DNA of 28,744 nucleotides from assembly GCA_045613065.1 (NCBI GenBank), contig JAZLAH010000074.1, forward strand, positions 1-28,744, given 5' to 3'. Positions within the stretch are counted from its first letter, which is position 1. Each line of letters begins with the position of its first letter. Below the pieces are notes generated by a model. It was given only the letters and a program-made list of their open reading frames with translations. It made no database searches and was not told the origin of the DNA. Positions 22,395-28,744 of this stretch are shown here, piece by piece. Source of the DNA: Fimenecus sp045613065 (GTDB lineage Bacteria; Bacillota; Clostridia; Oscillospirales; Acutalibacteraceae). A program made the position numbers and the translations under genes.

Positions 22395-24341
22395 ATGTTT
22401 AAATTAGTAAGTAATTATCAGCCAACAGGTGACCAACCTCAAGCAATTGAAAAGCTTGTTGATGGTATTGAAAAAGGTTATAAGGAACAGACTTTGCTGG
22501 GTGTAACAGGCTCCGGTAAGACATTTACTATGGCTAATATTATTGCTAAACTTAACAGACCTACTCTCGTTCTTGCTCATAATAAGACTCTTGCAGGTCA
22601 GCTTTGTGCTGAATTTAAAGAGTTTTTTCCTGAAAATGCTGTTGAATACTTTGTTTCATATTATGATTATTATCAACCCGAAGCATATATCGCAACAACT
22701 GATACTTATATCGAAAAAGACTCAGCTATTAATGATGAAATCGATAAATTGCGACATTCTGCAACATCTGCATTGTCTGAAAGACGTGATGTTATTATTG
22801 TTGCAAGTGTTTCTTGTATATATTCACTTGGTGACCCTATTGATTACAAGAGTATGGTAATATCATTACGAATAGGAATGGAAAAAAGTCGTGATGAATT
22901 TATAGCAAAGCTTGTTGAAATTCAATATGAAAGAAACGACATTAATTTTATTCGAAATAAATTCAGAGTAAGAGGGGATATCGTTGAAATTTTTCCTGTT
23001 TACTCTAACGATACAGCTATAAGAGTTGAGTTTTTCGGTGATGAGATTGATAGAATCTGTGAAATTAATCCATTAACAGGTGCTGTAAAAAATGTTGTAT
23101 CTCATGTTGCAATTTATCCTGCATCTCATTATGTTGTTTCACCTGAAAAAATGGAAAATGCACTTAAACAGATAAATGATGAAATGGAATTGCAAGTTGC
23201 AGCATTTGAAAAAGAAGGAAAACTTATCGAAGCACAAAGAATCCGTCAAAGAACGGAATATGATGTGGAAATGCTTCGTGAAACAGGATTCTGCAAAGGA
23301 ATTGAAAACTATTCTGCTATTATGTCAGGAAGAAAACCTGGTGAACCACCATTTACTTTACTTGATTATTTTCCTGATGATTATGTCCTTTTCGTTGATG
23401 AATCTCATGTTACATTACCACAAGTAAGAGGAATGTATGGTGGCGACCGTTCAAGAAAAGATAGCCTTATAAATTTTGGGTTCAGACTCCCATCAGCTTA
23501 TGATAATAGACCTTTGACTTTTGATGAATTTTATGATAAAACTAGACAAAAAATATTTGTAAGTGCAACCCCTGGACCATTTGAAAATGAAAAAAGTGTT
23601 CAGATTGCTGAACAGGTTATTAGACCAACAGGTCTTCTTGATCCTGAAATATCTGTTCGTGGCACAGAAGGACAAATTGATGATTTGATTTCTGAAATTA
23701 ATATACGTGTTGAGAAAAAAGAACGTGTTCTTGTAACGACACTTACTAAAAAAATGGCAGAAAATCTTACTGACTATCTTTCACAACACGGAATTAAAGT
23801 AAGATATATGCATTATGACATTGACACGATTGAAAGAATGGAACTTATTCGTGACTTACGTTTAGGTGATTTTGATGTTCTTGTTGGTATTAACCTTTTA
23901 CGTGAAGGTCTTGATATTCCTGAAGTGTCACTTATTGCGATTCTTGATGCAGATAAAGAAGGATTTTTGCGTTCTGAAACTTCTCTGATTCAGATTATTG
24001 GTCGTGCAGCAAGAAACTCAAATGGTCATGTAATTATGTATGCTGATTCGGTCACTAAATCAATGGAACGAGCAATTAGCGAAACATATCGTCGTAGAGA
24101 AATACAGATTGCTTACAATCAAGAACACGGTATAAAACCACAAACTATTACAAAAGATGTTCGTGAAATTCTTGAAATATCAACCCGTGACAAATCAGGC
24201 AAGAAAAAGATGAGTCGAAGTGAGAAAGAAAAGCTTATTATTCGACTTACAGAAGAAATGAAGGCAGCCGCAAAAATTCTTGAGTTTGAACACGCAGCAT
24301 ATTTAAGAGATAAAATTGAAAAACTTAAATCGGAGAAATAA
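22395..24341 (+). CDS. uvrB: Excinuclease ABC subunit B
   Basis: A 648-residue damage-recognition helicase of nucleotide excision repair. UvrA loads it on DNA and it recruits UvrC. Walker A is GVTGSGKT (36-43). The DNA-wrapping beta-hairpin with the YYDYYQPEAY motif lies at about 89-113. Walker B is DESH (335-338). Helicase motifs VSATPGPFE, GINLLREGLDIPE and QIIGRAARN follow, and a UVR coiled-coil domain for UvrC binding ends the protein (about 610-645). The start ATG 22395 follows GAGG by seven bases; the in-frame ATG at 22377 precedes the ribosome site and lies too near the -10. uvrA starts immediately after its stop. Confidence 0.97.
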   Translation: MFKLVSNYQPTGDQPQAIEKLVDGIEKGYKEQTLLGVTGSGKTFTMANIIAKLNRPTLVLAHNKTLAGQLCAEFKEFFPENAVEYFVSYYDYYQPEAYIATTDTYIEKDSAINDEIDKLRHSATSALSERRDVIIVASVSCIYSLGDPIDYKSMVISLRIGMEKSRDEFIAKLVEIQYERNDINFIRNKFRVRGDIVEIFPVYSNDTAIRVEFFGDEIDRICEINPLTGAVKNVVSHVAIYPASHYVVSPEKMENALKQINDEMELQVAAFEKEGKLIEAQRIRQRTEYDVEMLRETGFCKGIENYSAIMSGRKPGEPPFTLLDYFPDDYVLFVDESHVTLPQVRGMYGGDRSRKDSLINFGFRLPSAYDNRPLTFDEFYDKTRQKIFVSATPGPFENEKSVQIAEQVIRPTGLLDPEISVRGTEGQIDDLISEINIRVEKKERVLVTTLTKKMAENLTDYLSQHGIKVRYMHYDIDTIERMELIRDLRLGDFDVLVGINLLREGLDIPEVSLIAILDADKEGFLRSETSLIQIIGRAARNSNGHVIMYADSVTKSMERAISETYRRREIQIAYNQEHGIKPQTITKDVREILEISTRDKSGKKKMSRSEKEKLIIRLTEEMKAAAKILEFEHAAYLRDKIEKLKSEK

Positions 24342-27164
24342 ATGATACACGATAAAATAATTGTAAAAGGTGCAAAAGAGAATAATTTAAAAAATATAGA
24401 CATTGAAATTCCAAGAGACAAGCTTGTTGTTTTTACAGGTCTTTCAGGTTCGGGTAAATCATCATTAGCTTTTGACACTATATATGCTGAAGGTCAGCGA
24501 AGATATATTGAATCTTTATCTTCATATGCAAGAATGTTTTTGGGTCAAATGGAAAAGCCAAACGTAGAATCAATTGAAGGTCTTTCTCCTGCAATTTCTA
24601 TTGACCAGAAGACAACATCAAAAAATCCACGTTCAACAGTTGGAACCGTTACTGAAATATACGATTATCTTCGCTTGCTTTATGCAAGAATTGGTATTCC
24701 ACATTGTCCAGTTTGTGGTCGAGAAATTAAACAGCAAACAGTTGACCAAATTGTCGACAGTATATTAAGTTTACCTGAAGGAACGAAATTTCAAATTCTT
24801 GCTCCTGTTGTTCGTGGTAAAAAAGGTGAACATGCTAAAGAACTTGCAAATGCTTTAAAATCAGGTTTTATAAGAGCGCGAATTGATGGTGAAATTACAG
24901 AACTTGTTGAGGATATGAAGCTTAAGAAAACAATTAAGCATACAATTGAAATTATTGTTGACAGACTTGTTGTTAAAGATGGTATTAGAACGCGTCTTGC
25001 AGATTCTATTGAAATAACAACACAACATTCAGGTGGAAACGTTATTATTGACGTAATTAATGATAAAGAATATCTTTATTCCCTTAATTATGCATGTCCA
25101 GAACATGGTATTAGTATGGATGAGTTATCACCAAGGATGTTTTCTTTTAATAACCCTTATGGAGCTTGTTCAACTTGTACAGGTTTAGGTACATTTATGA
25201 AAGTCAATCCCGACCTCATAATGCCTAATAAAAACCTTTCTATAAGTGAAGGTGGTATTTGTGCATCTGGTTGGGGAAAAGCTGAAAAAGGGTCAATTGC
25301 AGCCATGTATTACAATGCTATTGGCAAGGAATATGGTTTCACTTTAAAAACGCCTTTAAAAGATATATCACAAGATGGAATTAATGCTATTTTATACGGT
25401 ACAGATTATAAGATGAAAATGACTCGTTCAACATTGTATGGTTCTGGAACATATATGTCTGAATTTGAAGGTATTGTTAATAATCTTGAACGAAGATATA
25501 AAGAAACAACAAGTGATTGGGCAAAATGGGAAATAGAGCAAGTTATGACTTCTTGCAAATGTCCTGATTGCAATGGTACAAGATTAAAGCCAGAAATTTT
25601 ATCTGTAACAGTAGGTGGAAAGAATATTAGTCAGTTCTGTGATATGTCAATTGTTTCTGCAATAAATTTTATTGACAATTTAGAGCTTACAGATAAAGAG
25701 ATGATAATTTCTGAATCAATTCTTAAAGAAATAAAAAGTAGATTGAATTTCCTTAATAGTGTTGGTCTTGAATACCTTACTCTTTCAAGAACATCAGGTA
25801 CTCTTTCTGGTGGCGAAAGTCAACGTATAAGACTTGCAACGCAAATCGGTTCATCACTTATGGGTGTTGTATATATTCTTGATGAACCAAGTATTGGATT
25901 GCATCAGAGAGATAATGATAAACTGCTTGGAACATTAAAAGGGCTTCGTGATTTAGGTAACACATTAATTGTTGTTGAGCATGATGAAGACACAATGAGA
26001 GAGTCGGATTATATTGTTGATATAGGACCAGGAGCAGGTGTTCACGGTGGTGAAATTGTTTGTGCAGGTACTGTTGATGATATAATTAATTGCAAAGAAT
26101 CAATTACAGGAAAATATCTTTCAGGTGAAAGAAAAATACCAATACCTGAAAACAGAAGAAAGGGTAGTGGCAACTTTTTATCAGTTTTTGGTGCTGAAGA
26201 AAATAATCTTAAAAGTATTAATGTTGATTTTCCTCTTGGATGTTTCAACTGTGTTACAGGTGTTTCGGGTTCAGGTAAGTCTTCTTTAATTAATGAAATT
26301 TTATATAAAAATCTTGTTAATGAATTGAATAATGCAAAGAAGCCTTTAGGCAAATTTGAATCAATGTCAGGGCTTGAACATCTTGATAAAGTGATTGATA
26401 TTGACCAATCTCCAATTGGCAGAACACCTCGTTCAAACCCAGCTACTTACACAGGTGTATTCACAGATATTCGTGAATTATTTTCATCTACACAGGATTC
26501 TAAAATTAGAGGTTATAATTCTGGTAGATTTTCGTTTAATGTTAAAGGTGGCAGATGTGAAGCTTGTGAAGGTGATGGAATTGTTAAGATTGAAATGCAC
26601 TTTCTTGCTGATGTTTACGTACCTTGTGAAGTGTGTAATGGTGCACGATATAATCGAGAAACACTTGAAGTAAAATACAAAGGTAAAAACATTTATGATG
26701 TCCTTGAAATGACAGTAGAAGAAGGATTAGAATTCTTTAATCATATTCCTAAAATTAAAAGAAAGCTTCAAACTCTTTATGATGTTGGTTTAGGATATGT
26801 TAAATTAGGTCAATCTGCAACTACACTTTCAGGTGGGGAAGCACAGCGTGTTAAACTTGCAACAGAACTTTCCAAACGCTCCACAGGTAAAACAATATAC
26901 ATTCTTGATGAACCTACAACAGGACTTCATTCAGCAGATGTTCATAAGTTGATTGAAGTACTTCAACGTCTTGTTGATTCAGGCAATACAATTATTGTTA
27001 TTGAACATAATCTTGATGTTATAAAAACAGCTGACTATATTGTCGATTTAGGGCCTGAAGGTGGAGATAAGGGTGGCAAAATTGTTGTCTGTGGTACACC
27101 GGAAGAAGTTGCTAAATGTAAAAAATCATATACAGGGCAATATTTAAAAAAGATTCTTAAATAA
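24342..27164 (+). CDS. uvrA: Excinuclease ABC subunit A
   Basis: A 940-residue ABC-type ATPase that finds bulky DNA lesions and loads UvrB. Two nucleotide-binding domains are visible: Walker A GLSGSGKSS at 33-41 with signature LSGGESQRIRLA and LDEPSIGLHQRD, and a second GVSGSGKSS with LSGGEAQRVKLA and LDEPTTGLHSAD. Zinc-binding cysteine pairs are CPVC, CSTC, and CEAC...CEVC, and the insertion domain carries SPRMFSFNNPYG. Length and order are normal. The ATG abuts the uvrB TAA with a GGAG site six bases upstream, so uvrB-uvrA is a tight operon, ending at a strong hairpin. Confidence 0.97.
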   Translation: MIHDKIIVKGAKENNLKNIDIEIPRDKLVVFTGLSGSGKSSLAFDTIYAEGQRRYIESLSSYARMFLGQMEKPNVESIEGLSPAISIDQKTTSKNPRSTVGTVTEIYDYLRLLYARIGIPHCPVCGREIKQQTVDQIVDSILSLPEGTKFQILAPVVRGKKGEHAKELANALKSGFIRARIDGEITELVEDMKLKKTIKHTIEIIVDRLVVKDGIRTRLADSIEITTQHSGGNVIIDVINDKEYLYSLNYACPEHGISMDELSPRMFSFNNPYGACSTCTGLGTFMKVNPDLIMPNKNLSISEGGICASGWGKAEKGSIAAMYYNAIGKEYGFTLKTPLKDISQDGINAILYGTDYKMKMTRSTLYGSGTYMSEFEGIVNNLERRYKETTSDWAKWEIEQVMTSCKCPDCNGTRLKPEILSVTVGGKNISQFCDMSIVSAINFIDNLELTDKEMIISESILKEIKSRLNFLNSVGLEYLTLSRTSGTLSGGESQRIRLATQIGSSLMGVVYILDEPSIGLHQRDNDKLLGTLKGLRDLGNTLIVVEHDEDTMRESDYIVDIGPGAGVHGGEIVCAGTVDDIINCKESITGKYLSGERKIPIPENRRKGSGNFLSVFGAEENNLKSINVDFPLGCFNCVTGVSGSGKSSLINEILYKNLVNELNNAKKPLGKFESMSGLEHLDKVIDIDQSPIGRTPRSNPATYTGVFTDIRELFSSTQDSKIRGYNSGRFSFNVKGGRCEACEGDGIVKIEMHFLADVYVPCEVCNGARYNRETLEVKYKGKNIYDVLEMTVEEGLEFFNHIPKIKRKLQTLYDVGLGYVKLGQSATTLSGGEAQRVKLATELSKRSTGKTIYILDEPTTGLHSADVHKLIEVLQRLVDSGNTIIVIEHNLDVIKTADYIVDLGPEGGDKGGKIVVCGTPEEVAKCKKSYTGQYLKKILK

Positions 27165-27167
27165 GAT

Positions 27168-27207
27168 AAAGCAGGATTATACGATAAACGATAATCCTGC
27201 TTTTCTA
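27168..27207. terminator. Terminator between uvrA and the YfhO-like gene
   Basis: A perfect 13-bp stem (27168-27180 with 27191-27203) around a 10-base loop that can itself pair at CG/CG. TTTT and a T-rich tail follow. It sits between convergent genes and may serve both. Confidence 0.8.
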
Positions 27208-27221
27208 TTTTGCATATAAAC

Positions 27222-28744
27222 TTATTCTTCAGTATTTTCTGAATCAATCAATAGAGGTTCTTCATAGTCAATAATGACTGTAAAATCTTCAGTTACTAAT
27301 GTTTCTTGTGTTTCACCATTTAGTTCTGAATCTTCCCATATATTTATTTTACAATTTTTAAATAATAAAATGTTCTTTTTCTTTAATAATAATAAAACAA
27401 AAAGTAAAATGACAAATATACCAGAGATAATGTACGCTATTGTCAATCCAGGAATTGAATATTCAAGCTTAATTGAGTGTTCACCAGAAGAAACTTTAAT
27501 ACCCAAAAGTGCATCAGAAATCTTTACTATATTTTCTTCCGCAACCTTTTCACCATCAATATAAACATTCCACCCTTTATCGTATGGTATTGACGTAAAT
27601 AATATTTCATTATCATTAGCAACAAAGTTTCCTTCAATAATTGTTTCACTAAAGCTCGTATATTCAATTTGACCTGATTTAAGCACATTGTACCCGTCAA
27701 CAAATTTTTCATCATCTATTGTAAATACAACAAAATCAACATTAGCATATGTTTGTTCATTATTAATTGGCATTGTTACTGATATTTTATCGTTAGGCTC
27801 ATAATAACCTATATCAAGAATATATCCATCAGAAACGGTCATAGATGTGCTTATTGATGGAGAATAAATAGAAACATCATCAAGATTTCTTGAATAAACA
27901 TAGATATAAATATGTCCATTTGTTTCAGCCGTAATAGTTGCGGTAGCTGATGCTTCAGTGTTACTGTCTATTTTATTCAAACTGAAATTAGACATAATTT
28001 TATCCTCTTCCGAGATATCATAAATATTGTTACAGATGAGTTCATAATCATATATTCTATTATAAATTCCATCAATTCCTGTAGAGTAAGCAAAGAGTTC
28101 TTGCTGCGAATCAACAGGATTAGAATATAAGGATGAATCCCACATTAATAATCTATCTGAAACAGGGAATGCAATATTTAAATTATAATTGTTTTCATAT
28201 GCAGAATATGTTGCGTTTTTGTCAACAAGTGTATAATAATCACTTTCATTAATTAAAGAATTTCTATCATATACATATTTAATTCCAAAAAATGAATTGT
28301 AAATAGGTGTTTGTGGATTATATGTGTAGCTATTAATCTTATTTCCAAAAAGACCAATATTTTTTTGCATATTTGCAACTTTTTCATAAGCCATTGAAGA
28401 GAATACAGAAGCACCGTTGTAGCCGAACCAGCTGGGATCCATTCGTGTTCTGAGGTTTGTAAGCTCCATACGGTAGAATTCATTCTGTTCTATTGTATCA
28501 AGGTTCGTTTTAAGCTTTCTGAATTCGTCGTAATCAGATGAATATGAATCCTTGGTAATAGTGATACTGACTGTACTTGAATCGCACATAACAACCTCAC
28601 TGCAGATACACACAAGCAATAAGAGTGCTAAAGAGGCTGTATGATATTTTTTATCCTTGAAAAGAGCAAGAAGCACTACATAAAGTACGATAAGTGAAAG
28701 AGAAAGAATAACTGTCACGGAGTTGACATTTTTTGAAGTAATAT
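27222..28744 (-). CDS. YfhO family membrane protein, C-terminal part
   Basis: The frame is open through the right edge (residues ITSKNVNS precede a GTG at 28718), so the N-terminal multi-pass region lies outside the window. The visible 507 residues hold two membrane segments (ILSLSLIVLYVVLLALF and HTASLALLLLVCICSEVVM), a long extracytoplasmic region with YRMELTN, DPSWFGYNGASVFSS and the YfhO hallmark IPYDKGWNVYIDGEKV, a final membrane helix (YIISGIFVILLFVLLLL) and an acidic cytoplasmic tail. YfhO proteins are GT-C-like and are linked in other Firmicutes to glycosylation of lipoteichoic acid or other wall polymers. The gene ends at a shared terminator with uvrA. Confidence 0.85.
   Translation of the reverse strand, partial: ITSKNVNSVTVILSLSLIVLYVVLLALFKDKKYHTASLALLLLVCICSEVVMCDSSTVSITITKDSYSSDYDEFRKLKTNLDTIEQNEFYRMELTNLRTRMDPSWFGYNGASVFSSMAYEKVANMQKNIGLFGNKINSYTYNPQTPIYNSFFGIKYVYDRNSLINESDYYTLVDKNATYSAYENNYNLNIAFPVSDRLLMWDSSLYSNPVDSQQELFAYSTGIDGIYNRIYDYELICNNIYDISEEDKIMSNFSLNKIDSNTEASATATITAETNGHIYIYVYSRNLDDVSIYSPSISTSMTVSDGYILDIGYYEPNDKISVTMPINNEQTYANVDFVVFTIDDEKFVDGYNVLKSGQIEYTSFSETIIEGNFVANDNEILFTSIPYDKGWNVYIDGEKVAEENIVKISDALLGIKVSSGEHSIKLEYSIPGLTIAYIISGIFVILLFVLLLLKKKNILLFKNCKINIWEDSELNGETQETLVTEDFTVIIDYEEPLLIDSENTEE

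Overview
This window looks like chromosomal DNA from a low-GC, strictly anaerobic Clostridia, most likely a gut or rumen member of the Oscillospiraceae/Ruminococcaceae. That placement is inferred from AT-rich intergenic DNA, strong GGAGG-type ribosome sites, a rubredoxin-first rubrerythrin beside a PerR-type regulator, a dockerin on a secreted cell-wall hydrolase, a BspA-like leucine-rich-repeat surface protein, cytoplasmic GH2 and GH28 glycoside hydrolases, and tRNA genes with encoded CCA. I cannot name the species.

Layout. 1-198 (-): the start of an unrecognised gene. 391-1342 (-): perR and rubrerythrin, an oxidative-stress operon with a Fur/PerR-type palindrome on its promoter. 1520-3553 (+): secreted SH3-glucosaminidase-Big2-dockerin protein. 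3646-3738 (-): tRNA-Ser(GGA). 3872-6536 (+): AGCS sodium/amino-acid symporter, SGNH esterase and Amidase_6 protein. 6577-7740 (-): CapA-like phosphoesterase, downstream of tRNA-Leu(UAG) at 7796-7880. 8003-10758 (+): GH2 glycosidase and WYL regulator. 10873-14451 (+): glycolytic operon pgk-tpiA-gpmI. 14455-14857: the largest non-coding gap, holding a candidate stand-alone structured RNA. 14858-17149 (+): leucine-rich-repeat surface protein. 17223-20017 (-): asnB then ldh. 20133-22276 (+): GH28 and a hexapeptide O-acetyltransferase. 22395-27164 (+): uvrB-uvrA. 27222-28744 (-): C-terminal part of a YfhO-family membrane protein, running off the window.

Together the genes give lower glycolysis plus a lactate outlet (pgk, tpiA, gpmI, ldh), cytoplasmic use of imported plant oligosaccharides (GH2, GH28, acetyltransferase), peroxide defence (perR, rubrerythrin), nucleotide excision repair (uvrBA) and cell-surface proteins. 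Most genes belong to well-known families. The least explained segment is 14525-14760: promoter-like boxes, a hairpin of about 125 nt, a UUCG-loop terminator, then a strong ribosome site in front of a two-codon reading frame. It is the best candidate here for something undescribed.
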